A DNA stretch of 48,939 bases from an uncultured bacterium (GCA_937943575.1 CALEAV010000022.1:1-48939); one strand, 5' to 3'; shown: positions 1 through 8,591, numbered from the stretch's first letter. Made by a program: numbers and translations. The notes: generated by a model from the letters alone, not told the origin.

Positions 1-117
1 CACCTGGGGCACGTCTTTGACGACGGGCCGCCGCCCACCGGCAGGCGCTACTGCATCAACGGGGTGGCCCTGAAATTTGTCCCGGCCGGGGAGGAGGGGG
101 AAGCCGGGAGACCCTAA
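1..117 (+). CDS. msrB: Peptide-methionine (R)-S-oxide reductase, C-terminal 38 residues
   Basis: The window opens inside this gene; the frame starting at base 1 reads 38 codons to TAA at 115-117. The visible part holds the family signature [10 protein letters not shown] and RYCIN, whose Cys is the catalytic nucleophile of MsrB in studied homologues. MsrB reduces methionine-R-sulfoxide in proteins using thioredoxin. Everything upstream, including the zinc-binding cysteines, lies outside the window, so an MsrA fusion cannot be excluded. The next gene is convergent on the minus strand. Confidence 0.9.
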   Translation, partial: HLGHVFDDGPPPTGRRYCINGVALKFVPAGEEGEAGRP

Positions 118-169
118 GCCCCTCGCCCCATCCCCGCAAAGGGCCGGTGGCCGGTCGCCGCCCTGCATC

Positions 170-613
170 TCAAGCGGCCCCGGTATCCGGACCCTCCGGC
201 GGCACATAGGGCTTCAGGTCCAGGATGGGGGTGCCGTCGTACACGTCCAGGCCCTTGACCCGGAGGCGGTTTCCCTGCACCTCCAGCACCTCCACGATGG
301 AGAGGCCGATGGGGTTGGGGCGGTGGGGGGAGCAGGTGCTGAAAACCCCCAATTGCTCCTCCCGCTGGGGCGGTTTCTGGATGAGGCGCTCCGGGGTGAA
401 GGGCGGACTCCGGTGGAAGTGGAAGAGGACCACCAAGCGCTGGCCGGGCCGGATGTCCCTGAGGCCCGGTTCATAGGCCGGGTCCACCACCAGCTCCCCT
501 TCCAGCTCGGAGACCGTGTAATGCCGGGGCACGGTCTCTGCGGCCACGGACACATAGCCGATGGGCCAAAAAGTGACGGTTTGCCGGCGCAGAGGTTCCC
601 AATCCAGGGTCAT
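170..613 (-). CDS. trmO: tRNA (N6-threonylcarbamoyladenosine(37)-N6)-methyltransferase TrmO
   Basis: 147 aa, matching the TrmO/TsaA (UPF0066) beta-barrel family, which uses S-adenosylmethionine to methylate the t6A37 base of tRNAs reading ACN codons. Recognised from GVFSTCSPHRPNPIGLS at about residues 88-104 and the late GLDVYDGTPILDLKPY block; the SPHRPNP loop is the family hallmark. It lacks the C-terminal domain of enterobacterial TrmO, as many short bacterial and archaeal homologues do. Last gene of the minus-strand mla-type operon, 45 bases after the lipoprotein gene, so probably co-transcribed although functionally unrelated. The Shine-Dalgarno is weak (GGTGGA). Only the substrate specificity is inferred. 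Confidence 0.88.
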   Translation of the reverse strand: MTLDWEPLRRQTVTFWPIGYVSVAAETVPRHYTVSELEGELVVDPAYEPGLRDIRPGQRLVVLFHFHRSPPFTPERLIQKPPQREEQLGVFSTCSPHRPNPIGLSIVEVLEVQGNRLRVKGLDVYDGTPILDLKPYVPPEGPDTGAA

Positions 614-658
614 GTTCTGTCCACCAGGGAGGGCTTAGGCCCTTTCCGGCCCTCTCCT

Positions 659-1312
659 TCACGGGGCCGTCTCCGCCAGGCGGGTGCTGGCGGCCCGATA
701 GATGTCGTTGATGATCTCCCCGGAGAGGCGGCTCATGGCCCTGCTGATGGCCGCAGCCAGCCCTTGGGGGGTCTGGTCGGGCATGGGCTCCACGGCCCGA
801 TAGGACTTCTGGAACATCACCCGGCGGCTTACCTCCCTGGGGGGGTAGTGGGTGTCCAGGAGGGTGATGCTGAGGCCCAGGACGGCCTGCCAGCCGGCGG
901 GGTAGTTTTCCTCCTGCATCTCCGTCACCCCGCCCTCCACCCGGAAGCGGGCCCGGTCGGGGGAGTCCTCGGTGAAGACGGCCTGAAAGAGCCCGGCTTG
1001 GCGCAGGTCCCTCACCAGGCTGTCGGTGACCAGGGGCCCGGGGGTGATGCGCCACTGGTGGTAGACGTAGGCCTGGCGCTGGTAGGCGTCGGGGCGGTAG
1101 AGCATGGCGGTGGTGTTGATGGCCTCGGCGGCGGCGAACTGGTGCACCTTGACGGCTTCCGGCAGGGGCGCCTGGCGGGGAACAGCAGGCGCCGGGTATT
1201 CCAGGACATAGCGCTGCACCAGGATGGGGGGGCGGCTGCAGGCGCCGGCCATAAGGAGCAGAGCCAGCAGGGCCAAAATGAGGCACCAGAGAGGAGGCGT
1301 CCGTCCGTTCAT
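659..1312 (-). CDS. ABC-type transport auxiliary lipoprotein (PqiC-like)
   Basis: 217 aa. The N-terminus is a hydrophobic signal (LILALLALLLMAG) running into a Cys at about residue 25, indicating a lipoprotein although the lipobox (MAGAC) is not ideal. The rest resembles the ABC-type transport auxiliary component (PqiC, DUF330) found next to MCE transporters: a VQRYVLEYP opening strand and a middle segment around LVRDLRQAGLFQAVF. It probably joins the MlaD/MCE assembly to the outer membrane or periplasm. Its ATG overlaps the mlaD stop by 4 bases (ATGA), implying translational coupling. It takes the place usually held by mlaC in enteric operons; no MlaC is present here. Confidence 0.75.
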   Translation of the reverse strand: MNGRTPPLWCLILALLALLLMAGACSRPPILVQRYVLEYPAPAVPRQAPLPEAVKVHQFAAAEAINTTAMLYRPDAYQRQAYVYHQWRITPGPLVTDSLVRDLRQAGLFQAVFTEDSPDRARFRVEGGVTEMQEENYPAGWQAVLGLSITLLDTHYPPREVSRRVMFQKSYRAVEPMPDQTPQGLAAAISRAMSRLSGEIINDIYRAASTRLAETAP

Positions 1313-2226
1313 GGCTGCACCGTCACCTTTTCATTGAAGCGGGGCCGGGGGCTGCCGCCGAAGATGACATCCGAGGGCCGGTCTTTCAGCCGCCCCAGGA
1401 GCAGGTCCAGGTTCTCCAGGGACTGGTTGAGGCTGGCCCCGGTGTACTTCATGTCAGCCACCAGGCGGTTCACCCGGGCCACGGTATCCCGGAGATTGAG
1501 CTCCTCGAATTCAGTCTTCAGGGCCGCAGCCACCAGGCGCACCTCCCTGAGGGCCTCGGCCCCCTCCCCGAAGACCCGCTCCACCTTGCCCTCGGCCAGC
1601 ATTTTATCCACCCGGGCGGTGATGCTCTGGAGATTCCCCAGGGTGGCCTCCACTTTCTTGAGGATGTTTTCCATGCGCTCCCCCCGGAAGAAGATCTCGA
1701 TCTGGGCAGCGGTGGCCTTGACCTGATCCAGCACCCCCCTGGTGTCGATCTCCCCGAATTTGCTCACCACCACGTCCACGGACTGCAACAGGCGGCTGAT
1801 CTCCGAGGGCCGGGAGGGGATGACCGGATATTCGGTGGGGAAGGTGATTTTGGGGGTGCGGGCCAGGTCCTCGGGCCGCTGCAGGTCCAGGTTGACGAAG
1901 ACGATGCCGGTGATGCCCGCCAGCTGGAGCTGGGCCGCCAGGCGCTTGGTGAGGTCATCTTTCATGTCGATGCGCATCATCACCATGATGAGGCGGTTGT
2001 CCGGGGCCACCCGGATGTCCACCACCCGGCCCACATCCACGCCCCGGTATTTGACGGTGGAATCCCGCTGCAGGCCCTGCACCGATTCGTCGAAAAAGGT
2101 GAGGTAGGTGCGGCCCTTTTCGAAATAGTGGCTGGCGCCGATCCAGATGATGGCCGCCAGGGCCAGGATAAAGCCCAGGAGGGTGAAAAGACCCACCACA
2201 AACCGGGGAACGTGCCGTTTCAGCAT
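1309..2226 (-). CDS. mlaD: MCE-domain substrate-binding protein of lipid ABC transporter (MlaD-like)
   Basis: 305 aa. One N-terminal membrane anchor (FVVGLFTLLGFILALAAIIW, about residues 9-28) is followed by the MCE domain (about 38-120), seen as SVQGLQRDSTVKYRGVDVG and AGITGIVFVNLDL. The long C-terminal half is helical with heptad-like repeats, probably the coiled-coil extension of longer MCE proteins. MlaD proteins form periplasmic hexameric rings on the MlaE permease and hold phospholipid in transit. An AAAGGAG motif abuts the ATG with almost no spacer, unusually close. The start lies 14 bases after the mlaF stop. The MCE assignment is firm; the transported lipid and direction are not shown by the sequence. 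Confidence 0.92.
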   Translation of the reverse strand: MLKRHVPRFVVGLFTLLGFILALAAIIWIGASHYFEKGRTYLTFFDESVQGLQRDSTVKYRGVDVGRVVDIRVAPDNRLIMVMMRIDMKDDLTKRLAAQLQLAGITGIVFVNLDLQRPEDLARTPKITFPTEYPVIPSRPSEISRLLQSVDVVVSKFGEIDTRGVLDQVKATAAQIEIFFRGERMENILKKVEATLGNLQSITARVDKMLAEGKVERVFGEGAEALREVRLVAAALKTEFEELNLRDTVARVNRLVADMKYTGASLNQSLENLDLLLGRLKDRPSDVIFGGSPRPRFNEKVTVQP

Positions 2227-2240
2227 CTCCTTTACCCGTT

Positions 2241-3047
2241 TCAGCCCTCAGGAGGCCGGCGATGGAAGAAATTCACCACCCGGGGGTCGGTGGAGTGTTC
2301 TTTGAGATCGTGGGGATCCCCCATGGCGATGATGCCCTTGGCGTCCTTGTCCAGCATGATGACCCGATGGGCGATGGTGAGAATGGACTGGAGCTCATGG
2401 GTGACCACCACCATGGTGGCGCCCAGGCCGGCGTTGAGCCTGAGGATGAGCTGATCCAGGCCCACGGCGGTGATGGGGTCCAGGCCGGCGGAGGGCTCAT
2501 CGAAGAAGAGCAGGTCCGGGTCCAGGGCCAGGGCCCGGGCCAAGCCGGCCCGCTTTTTCATGCCGCCGGAGAGCTCCTCCGGCAGGTAGTCCTCAAAGCC
2601 CGCCAGGTTCACCAGCCGCAGTTTCAGACGCACGACGAGGTCGATGGCCTCAGGGGGAAGATCGGTGTATTCCTCCAGGGGCAAGGCGATATTCTGGCCC
2701 AGGGTCATGGAACCGAAAAGGGCGCTGGATTGGAAGAGCACCCCGATCTCCCGGCGCATCCGGGCCAGAGCCCGCTCGTCCCCGGAGGTGATGTCAATGC
2801 CGTTCACCACGATGCGGCCGGCGGCTGGGGGGTAGAGCCCGATGAGGTGCTTGAGCAGGGTGGACTTGCCGCAGCCGCTCCCCCCTAAGATGACGAAGAT
2901 CTCCCCCCGGTGGACCTCAAAGGAGACGTTCTCCAGGATGACCCGCTCCCCGAAGGCGCAGGTGAGGTTTTCCACCACGATGACCGGTTCCCGCCCTTGA
3001 AATGGGGTGGCCAGCTTCTGGGAGCTTCCGGTGACCGCTGCCGGCAT
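2241..3047 (-). CDS. mlaF: ABC transporter ATP-binding protein (MlaF-like)
   Basis: 268 aa from an ATG that overlaps the mlaE stop (TGATG). A GTG one codon earlier is the alternative. Walker A GGSGCGKST (about residue 55), Q-loop FQSSALF, signature LSGGMKKRAGLARAL, Walker B LLFFDEP and the H-loop VTHE are all intact, so it should hydrolyse ATP. SGGMKKR is the variant typical of the MlaF/Ttg2A (MKL) subfamily that powers MCE lipid transporters. Partners are mlaE upstream and mlaD downstream. The C-terminus ends FFHRRPPEG, resembling the short tail with which MlaF-type ATPases contact partner subunits. Confidence 0.95.
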   Translation of the reverse strand: MPAAVTGSSQKLATPFQGREPVIVVENLTCAFGERVILENVSFEVHRGEIFVILGGSGCGKSTLLKHLIGLYPPAAGRIVVNGIDITSGDERALARMRREIGVLFQSSALFGSMTLGQNIALPLEEYTDLPPEAIDLVVRLKLRLVNLAGFEDYLPEELSGGMKKRAGLARALALDPDLLFFDEPSAGLDPITAVGLDQLILRLNAGLGATMVVVTHELQSILTIAHRVIMLDKDAKGIIAMGDPHDLKEHSTDPRVVNFFHRRPPEG

Positions 3048-4210
3048 CACACGAAAGTATACGGGCGCAGGAACTGGCGCGCCACCGCAAAGGCGGAATC
3101 CACCACGATGATCATGAAGATGCTGGCCACCACGGCGGAGGTGGTGGCCGCGCCCACGGCCTCGGCGCCGCCCCGCACCTGGAAGCCCCGCTGGCAGCCG
3201 ATGCCGGCGATGAGCACCGCAAAGACCAGGCTCTTGGCGGTGCCGTAGAGGATGTCGAAGAGGGTGATGCTGCCCTGGACCTGCTTCAGGAAGGTGTAGA
3301 CGGTGAGGTCGAGGCTGATAGCCCCCACCACCATGCCCCCGAGAATGCCGAAGAGGTCGGCGTAGTAGGTGAGGAGGGGCAGGACCACCAGGCAGGCCAG
3401 CACCTTGGGCACCGCCAGGAAGCGCATCGGGTCAAAGCCCATGGTGGCCAGGGCGTCCACCTCCTCGTTGACCTTCATGGTGCCGATCTCGGCGGCGAAG
3501 GAGGACCCCGAGCGGCCGGCCACCATGACGCCGGTCATGATGGGGCCCAGCTCCTGCACCATGGCGATGGCGGTGAGGTCCGCCACATAGATGTTCGCCC
3601 CGAACTGCTTGAGCTGCATGGCGGAGAGGAAGGCCACGATGAGCCCCAACAGGAAGCTGAGGAGGGTGATGATGGGCAGGCCGTCCACCCCCACCCGCTT
3701 CATGGCGGTGATGACCTCGGGCCACCTGACCCGGCGGGGCCGGAAAGGTACGGTGAGGAGCTCCAGGATGAGGCCGCCGGTGAAGGTGATGAGCTCGGCG
3801 ACGTCGGCGACGAAGTTGAGGGTCCAGTCTCCCAGGCGCTCCAGGGGCAGGCCCCGTTTTTTGGGCGCCGGCGTCGGGGCGGCGAAAAACTCCTCCCAGG
3901 GGAGGAGGGCAAACATGCGCCGGGCTTCGGGGCTCAGGCGCACGAACTCACAGGGGGTCCCCCCCTCCCGGAAGTCGGCGGCCACCCGCTGGAGCATCAG
4001 GGTGGCGGCGGTATCGAGATACTCCAGACCCTCCAGATCCAAGCGGAGGGATTGCGGCCGCAGCCGGGCCACCTCCGCCTCCAGGGCGGCCAGGAAGGCG
4101 GTGAGATTATCCAGGGTGAGGCGGCCCTGCACCCTGAGGGTGATCTCCCCGCCCGGTTCACCGGCGACGCTGAGAGTGTAATAAGGCGCCTCCGGGGCGG
4201 TCAGGGTCAT
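3047..4210 (-). CDS. mlaE: MlaE-family permease with N-terminal STAS domain
   Basis: 387 aa when started at the ATG at 4210, which has GAGGTG six bases upstream. GTG and ATG codons 6-9 bases earlier are possible but lie inside that ribosome site. Residues 1-110 form a STAS/MlaB-like domain (LRVQGRLTLDNLTAFL, LRLDLEGLEYLDTAAT), and residues 130-387 are the MlaE permease with about five membrane helices and the family motifs MVQELGPIMTGVMVAGR and GTMKVNEEVDALATMG. The separate MlaB of enteric bacteria is therefore fused to the permease here. With MlaF it forms the inner-membrane core of the lipid transporter. This arrangement is common in delta-proteobacteria-like genomes. Confidence 0.95.
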   Translation of the reverse strand: MTLTAPEAPYYTLSVAGEPGGEITLRVQGRLTLDNLTAFLAALEAEVARLRPQSLRLDLEGLEYLDTAATLMLQRVAADFREGGTPCEFVRLSPEARRMFALLPWEEFFAAPTPAPKKRGLPLERLGDWTLNFVADVAELITFTGGLILELLTVPFRPRRVRWPEVITAMKRVGVDGLPIITLLSFLLGLIVAFLSAMQLKQFGANIYVADLTAIAMVQELGPIMTGVMVAGRSGSSFAAEIGTMKVNEEVDALATMGFDPMRFLAVPKVLACLVVLPLLTYYADLFGILGGMVVGAISLDLTVYTFLKQVQGSITLFDILYGTAKSLVFAVLIAGIGCQRGFQVRGGAEAVGAATTSAVVASIFMIIVVDSAFAVARQFLRPYTFV

Positions 4211-4333
4211 GCCCATCACCTCAGGCAGCCGGCCCGAAGCCGGGGGAGGGAGCGCTCATGGTACTCCCGGGCGCATGGCCCCGAAGGAACATTGCCTCCG
4301 CCCCTGTCCCGGTGCAGGCCGGTGGCACGGTTC

Positions 4334-4897
4334 TCAATTGAGATCGACGGCAAGGAAGTCTTCTTCCCCGAGGCCCCAGCGCTGCTGGACGAGAGCGGGG
4401 TCCAGGCGCACCACCAACAGCCCTGCCAGTTGCCGGTTTTTGAACATGGGGGCCAGGATGAGATACACTTCTTTCCCGTCCGGGGCATACAGGCGGGCAT
4501 TGGTGATGCGGCGTCCCTTCAGAGCTTCCCGCACCGCCTGGTATTGGGAGTAGTCCTCGCCGACGTTTTTCATGGGCGGGTTGACATAAATCAGGACCCC
4601 ATCCCGGTTGATGATGCCCAACCGAAAGGGAAAGGCCAAAGCGTCCCGCGGGGCCTCCGGGCAGAGCGTCATGATGGCCTGCTCACAGGCTTGGATGTCG
4701 TTATCGCAGACCGGCCCTGCCAGGGCCGACGTCAGTTTGCCGAGGGTTTCCCGCAATTCCTGCCGGAAGGCGGCGGCTTGGGGGCTCAAGGGCTTATCCT
4801 GGGCCGGGCATCCCAGCCAGAGGAGACACAGGAGAGCCCCCAGAACCAAGCGCCAAGTCAGTCGTGCCGGCGTGGCGCCCCCGTGGGAAACTGCCAT
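4334..4897 (-). CDS. Putative exported lipoprotein with a single Cache-like sensor domain
   Basis: 187 aa from the ATG at 4897, chosen because GGGAGGTG sits just upstream; an in-frame start 36 bases earlier lacks such a site. A hydrophobic N-terminus (LVLGALLCLLWLGC) suggests lipidation on that Cys. The mature part looks like a periplasmic Cache/PAS-like fold: LGIINRDGVLIYVNPPMKN, then YSQYQAVREALKGRRITNA and YLILAPMFKNRQLAGLLVV, the order seen in extracytoplasmic ligand-binding domains of chemoreceptors and kinases. No signalling output domain is attached. It lies 124 bases upstream of mlaE on the same strand and may be the first gene of the mla operon. Function unknown; the Cache call is from pattern only. 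Confidence 0.6.
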   Translation of the reverse strand: MAVSHGGATPARLTWRLVLGALLCLLWLGCPAQDKPLSPQAAAFRQELRETLGKLTSALAGPVCDNDIQACEQAIMTLCPEAPRDALAFPFRLGIINRDGVLIYVNPPMKNVGEDYSQYQAVREALKGRRITNARLYAPDGKEVYLILAPMFKNRQLAGLLVVRLDPALVQQRWGLGEEDFLAVDLN

Positions 4898-5002
4898 CCT
4901 TGCACCTCCCGCATCCAGGGGTGGGCCTACCACGTGAAAGGTGCATGTCCGACCGTGCCCTGAATGCTTTCATTTTTATTGAATTATCGGCAGTTAGCAA
5001 GT

Positions 5003-5008
5003 ATTATA
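5003..5008 (-). promoter_or_regulatory. Candidate -10 box for the minus-strand lipoprotein-mla operon
   Basis: On the minus strand this reads TATAAT, a perfect -10 hexamer, within the AT-rich divergent spacer 4898-5195. No convincing -35 is seen at 16-18 bases, so the call is tentative. The 5' leader to the ATG at 4897 would be about 100 bases. Confidence 0.35.
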
Positions 5009-5057
5009 AAATTCCAAAATTTGTGCTTTTTGCTCAAAATCGGTAAAATATGTGCAT

Positions 5058-5086
5058 TTGACAGGATAGGGGTGATGCAATAAAAT
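5058..5086 (+). promoter_or_regulatory. Sigma-70-type promoter upstream of alaC-hom
   Basis: TTGACA (5058-5063, six of six) and TAAAAT (5081-5086, five of six) are separated by exactly 17 bases. Transcription would begin near 5093 and give a leader of about 100 bases before the alaC ATG. That leader contains a 6-bp hairpin (GGGCTT at 5110-5115 with AAGCCC at 5124-5129) with no T-run after it. No known riboswitch is recognised in it. Confidence 0.72.
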
Positions 5087-5195
5087 TTACAGGCAATTCC
5101 GACTGGTTAGGGCTTTTGCCGTCAAGCCCCTGGCTGGACGGCCCCCCGGGAGGAGGCTCAGCCCGCAGCGGGTTGCCGCGGTTTTGGAGGAGGCC

Positions 5196-6452
5196 ATGGA
5201 AGAGTTCCCGCGCATGAAGCGGCTCCCCCCCTATGTCTTTGCCACCGTCAACGCCCTGAAGATGGAGGCCCGGCGGCGGGGGGAGGACATCATCGATCTG
5301 GGCATGGGCAACCCGGACATGGGCACGCCCCCGCATATAGTGGCGAAACTCATCGAGGCGGCGGGCAAGCCCAGCAACCATCGCTATTCCGCCTCCAAGG
5401 GGATCACCAAGCTGCGGGTGGCCATCTCCGATTGGTACAAGCGGCGCTTCAACGTGGATATTGATCCGGAGAGCGAAGCCATCGTCACCATCGGCGCCAA
5501 GGAGGGCCTGTCCCATCTGGTCCTGGCCACGGTGATGCCCGGGGACGTGGTGCTGGTGCCCAACCCCACCTATCCCATCCATGCCGCCAGCGTGGTGATT
5601 GCCGGGGGGCAGCTGGTGAGTGTGCCCCTGACCCATGAGCGGGACTTTCTCGCCGACCTGGTGCAGATCACCGAGCTCATCCGGCCCCGGCCCAAGATGC
5701 TCATCATCTCCTTCCCCCACAACCCCACCACCATGTGTGTGGAGCTGGACTTCTTCCGGGAGATCGTGGAGTTCGCCAAGCGCCACGACATGTATGTCAT
5801 CCATGACTTCGCCTATGCCGATCTGGTGTTTGACGGCTACCGGGCCCCCAGCTTCCTGGAGGTGCCCGGGGCCAAGGACGTGGGGGTGGAGCTCTTCTCC
5901 CTCTCCAAGAGCTACAACATGCCGGGCTGGCGGGTGGGGTTTGTGGTGGGGAACCGGCGCCTGGTGCATGCCTTGACCCGCATCAAGAGCTACCTGGATT
6001 ACGGCACCTTCCAGCCCATCCAGATTGCCTCCATCATCGCCTTAAACGGCCCGGACGACTGTGTGGAGGAGATTGTCGCCACCTACAAGGAGCGGCGGGA
6101 TGCCTTGTGTCGGGGGTTGAACAGCATCCCCTGGCGGGTGGAGCCGCCCAAGGGCACCATGTTCGTCTGGGCCAAGATCCCCCGCAAGTTCCGCAATCAC
6201 ATGAAGTCGTTTCTCTTCTCCATCCTGTGTATCCGGGAGGCCAAGGTGGCAGTCTCCCCGGGGCGGGGCTTCGGCGAGTTCGGGGATGATTACGTGCGCT
6301 TCGCTCTGGTGGAAAACGTGCACCGTACCAACCAGGCGGTGCGGGGGTTCAGGAAGATGCTGAAGATGCCGGAGGAGCAGATCAAGGCGGTGGCCGAAGC
6401 CATGGAGCGGGAGTTCGCCAGGGAACTGGCCCTCTTTGCCGTGGAGCGCTAA
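5196..6452 (+). CDS. alaC: PLP-dependent aminotransferase, AlaC-like (alanine transaminase family)
   Basis: 418 aa, class I/II fold-type I aminotransferase. It follows E. coli AlaC closely: [20 protein letters not shown] at the N-terminus, [36 protein letters not shown], then the PLP-lysine motif [15 protein letters not shown] (about residues 235-249). It probably interconverts pyruvate and alanine with glutamate/2-oxoglutarate. The ATG at 5196 is preferred because GGAGGAGG lies just before it; a TTG four codons earlier falls inside that site. Residues near 335-350 ([16 protein letters not shown]) are unusually hydrophobic but align without gaps, so no frameshift is inferred. The next gene, hom, starts 2 bases after the stop, which also allows a role in aspartate-family metabolism. 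Confidence 0.88.
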   Translation: MEEFPRMKRLPPYVFATVNALKMEARRRGEDIIDLGMGNPDMGTPPHIVAKLIEAAGKPSNHRYSASKGITKLRVAISDWYKRRFNVDIDPESEAIVTIGAKEGLSHLVLATVMPGDVVLVPNPTYPIHAASVVIAGGQLVSVPLTHERDFLADLVQITELIRPRPKMLIISFPHNPTTMCVELDFFREIVEFAKRHDMYVIHDFAYADLVFDGYRAPSFLEVPGAKDVGVELFSLSKSYNMPGWRVGFVVGNRRLVHALTRIKSYLDYGTFQPIQIASIIALNGPDDCVEEIVATYKERRDALCRGLNSIPWRVEPPKGTMFVWAKIPRKFRNHMKSFLFSILCIREAKVAVSPGRGFGEFGDDYVRFALVENVHRTNQAVRGFRKMLKMPEEQIKAVAEAMEREFARELALFAVER

Positions 6453-6454
6453 CG

Positions 6455-7780
6455 ATGGCGGCCGTTTCCGTCGGGGTCATCGGCTGCGGCACCGTGGGCC
6501 AGGGGGTGGCCCGGCTTTTGGTGGAGCGGGCGGGGGCCTTCCGGCGCCGCCTGGGGGTGCCCCTGGTGCTTCGCCGGGTGGCGGAGGTGGATGCGGCCCG
6601 GGTGGCGGCCTCGGGTCTGCCGCCGGAACTCTTCACCTCCCGGGCCCAGGACCTCCTGGAGGACCCGGCCATCGACATCGTGGCGGAGCTCATCGGCGGC
6701 ACCGAGACGGCCCGGGAGCTGGTGCTGGGGGCCCTGGAGCGGGGCAAGCACGTGGTCACCGCCAACAAGGCGTTGCTGGCTTTGCGCGGCAACGAGATCT
6801 TCGAGGCGGCGGCCCGGGCGGGGGTGGAGGTGGCCTTCGAGGCCTCGGTGTGCGGCGGCATCCCCATCATCCTGGCCCTGCGCCAGGGGCTGGCGGCCAA
6901 TAACCTCCAGGAGCTTCTGGGTATCCTCAACGGCACCACCAACTACATCCTAAGCCGCATGGCCGAGGACAATCTCCCCTATGAGACGGCCTTGGCCGAA
7001 GCCCAGGCCCAGGGCTATGCCGAGGCCGACCCCACTCTGGACGTGGACGGGGTGGATGCGGCCCACAAGCTGGCCATCCTCATGGCCCTGGCCTACGAGA
7101 CCCGCATTGACTTTGCAGCGGTGAGCGTGGCGGGCATCAGGGGCTTGGACCCCCTGGACCTGCAGTTCGCCCGGGAGTTCGGCTATGCCGTGAAGCTTTT
7201 GGCCATCAGCCGCAACGACGGGGAGCGGCTGGAGGCCCGGGTCCACCCCACCCTCATTCCCCGGGACCATCTGCTGGCCGGGGTGAGCGGCGCCATGAAC
7301 GCGGTGCACCTCATCGGCGATGCGGTGGGGCCCCTGCTCCTCTCCGGGGCCGGCGCGGGGCAGCTCCCCACCGCCAGCGCGGTGCTGAGCGACATCCTGG
7401 ATGTGGCCAGAAACCACCGCCTGGGGATCCGGCGGCGGCTGCCACCCCTGGGCTCGGAGGCGGCTTTGAGCCGCACGCGGCCGGTCAAACCCCTGGCGGA
7501 GGTGATCACCAATTACTACTTCCGCTTCGCCGCCCTGGACCGGCCCGGGGTGCTGTCCCAGATCTCCGGGGTGCTGGCCAAATACCAGATCAGCATCGCT
7601 GCGGTGATCCAGAAGGGGCGGGAGGTCAAAGGCGCGGTGCCCATCGTCATGATCACCCATGAGGCCCGGGAGGCGGACGTGCAGCAGGCCCTGGCGGAGA
7701 TCGACCGCCTGCCGGTGGTCAGTCCCCCCACGGTGATGTATCGCATTGAGGACCCGCATCTGCACAGCGCCCGGCTCTGA
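6455..7780 (+). CDS. hom: Homoserine dehydrogenase with C-terminal ACT domain
   Basis: 441 aa. The NAD(P)-binding motif GVIGCGTVGQGVARLL lies at residues 6-21, with TANKALLA near 105, the substrate motif NGTTNYILSRM near 165 and EADPTLDVDGVDAAHKLAIL near 190. The ACT domain (about 350-430) shows RPGVLSQISGVLAKYQIS. Hom reduces aspartate semialdehyde to homoserine, the branch point to threonine and methionine; the ACT domain usually gives feedback control by threonine. It begins 2 bases after alaC and is almost certainly co-transcribed with it. No fused aspartokinase. Confidence 0.96.
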   Translation: MAAVSVGVIGCGTVGQGVARLLVERAGAFRRRLGVPLVLRRVAEVDAARVAASGLPPELFTSRAQDLLEDPAIDIVAELIGGTETARELVLGALERGKHVVTANKALLALRGNEIFEAAARAGVEVAFEASVCGGIPIILALRQGLAANNLQELLGILNGTTNYILSRMAEDNLPYETALAEAQAQGYAEADPTLDVDGVDAAHKLAILMALAYETRIDFAAVSVAGIRGLDPLDLQFAREFGYAVKLLAISRNDGERLEARVHPTLIPRDHLLAGVSGAMNAVHLIGDAVGPLLLSGAGAGQLPTASAVLSDILDVARNHRLGIRRRLPPLGSEAALSRTRPVKPLAEVITNYYFRFAALDRPGVLSQISGVLAKYQISIAAVIQKGREVKGAVPIVMITHEAREADVQQALAEIDRLPVVSPPTVMYRIEDPHLHSARL

Positions 7781-7798
7781 AGGGTCAGCTGCCCCATT

Positions 7799-7872
7799 CG
7801 GGAGGGGAGAGCGCCGGCTTCTGGCTGCCCCTTGCCTGGCGGGACCGGCCGCACCCCTCCGGGAGGGGAGAG
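7799..7872. repeat. Short direct repeat in the hom-downstream spacer
   Basis: CGGGAGGGGAGAG occurs exactly at 7799-7811 and 7860-7872, each followed within a few bases by CCGGCT. The second copy is part of a palindrome (CCCCTCC at 7854-7860 with GGAGGGG at 7862-7868). Significance unknown; it may only reflect local GC richness. Confidence 0.5.
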
Positions 7873-7957
7873 CCGGCTGCCTTGCCCGCCGGGGGCGGCG
7901 GCCCCATCTTGTAGGAAGAGATGATTCCATCGGCATATGCCAGGCGAGGAGACCGAG

Positions 7958-8140
7958 ATGGCCAAGATGTACGTGCATCGCAACTGTGAGATTTATCTTC
8001 CGGGCAGCCCTTACCGGGAGGACATGGCGAGTCTGCCCCTGGACTGCTTCCTCAGCGAAGAGGAATATGAGGCCCTGCCGGAGGAGAAGAAGAAGGAGTA
8101 CTGCCTCCTGGTGGACGGCAAATGTGAGTGCCGGGTGTAG
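7958..8140 (+). CDS. Small conserved-looking protein, function unknown
   Basis: 60 aa from the ATG at 7958, which has GAGGAG seven bases upstream; an in-frame ATG at 7937 lacks one. Four cysteines occur (HRNC, LDC, EYC and the terminal GKCECRV), with no classical zinc-finger spacing except the final CxC. The middle is acidic and helical (SEEEYEALPEEKKKEY). No family is recognised. It lies 177 bases after hom and 33 bases before the DUF4282 gene on the same strand. Coding is supported by codon use and the ribosome site; no function can be offered. Confidence 0.6.
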   Translation: MAKMYVHRNCEIYLPGSPYREDMASLPLDCFLSEEEYEALPEEKKKEYCLLVDGKCECRV

Positions 8141-8173
8141 GGCCAGGCGCCGGGCAGGCGGGAAGGAGGCAGC

Positions 8174-8485
8174 ATGCGGGATTTTCTCACCTTCCGCACC
8201 ATGCTGACGCCGCTGCTCATCCAGGCGGTCTTCTGGGTGGGCTCAGCGGTGGCGGTGGTAGTGGGGCTGGCCTATCTGGGCCGGGGGCTTTCGCTCCAGC
8301 ATGGGGGCGGGCCCTTCGTCTTCTGGGGCCTGGTGATTTTGCTGGGCGGGCCGCTGCTGGTGCGGCTGTATTGCGAGATCTTTATCGTCTTTTTCCGCAT
8401 CAATGAGACGTTGACGGAGATCAAGCACGTCCTGGAGGAGAGGCGGACCGCCGGGCCGGCACCCGCGGAGGAGCCGGGAAATTGA
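8174..8485 (+). CDS. DUF4282-type small membrane protein
   Basis: 103 aa with two predicted membrane helices (about residues 13-33 and 48-66). The opening LTFRTMLTPLLIQAVFW and the stretch GPLLVRLYCEIFIVFFRINETL match DUF4282, a bacterial inner-membrane family of unknown function. The C-terminal 30 residues are charged and probably cytoplasmic. The ribosome site GGAAGGAGG is good. It follows the 60-aa gene and is separated from apgM by a hairpin and a possible promoter. Confidence 0.8.
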   Translation: MRDFLTFRTMLTPLLIQAVFWVGSAVAVVVGLAYLGRGLSLQHGGGPFVFWGLVILLGGPLLVRLYCEIFIVFFRINETLTEIKHVLEERRTAGPAPAEEPGN

Positions 8486-8489
8486 ATTG

Positions 8490-8512
8490 CCCCCGGGGCA
8501 TTCTCCCGGGGG
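8490..8512 (+). terminator. Hairpin after the DUF4282 gene, terminator-like without T-run
   Basis: A perfect 8-bp stem (CCCCCGGG, 8490-8497, with CCCGGGGG, 8505-8512) encloses a 7-base loop. No T-run follows, so it is either a weak terminator or an mRNA 3'-end structure. It starts 5 bases after the DUF4282 stop. Confidence 0.45.
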
Positions 8513-8519
8513 GATGACA

Positions 8520-8548
8520 TTGGTGGGGAGATCAAAACAAGGTATATA
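8520..8548 (+). promoter_or_regulatory. Weak candidate promoter for the apgM-like gene
   Basis: TTGGTG (three of six) and TATATA (four of six) with a 17-base spacer, in the only AT-rich stretch between the DUF4282 hairpin and the apgM ATG. Tentative. Confidence 0.35.
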
Positions 8549-8591
8549 TGGTTAAATATTCATTCCTGACAAAGAGGACAGGCGTAATTCC

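Noticed and set aside
6190-6235. Suspected frameshift in the AlaC-like gene (FLFSILCI stretch)
   Set aside because: The stretch aligns without gaps to AlaC from memory and the flanking motifs are in frame.
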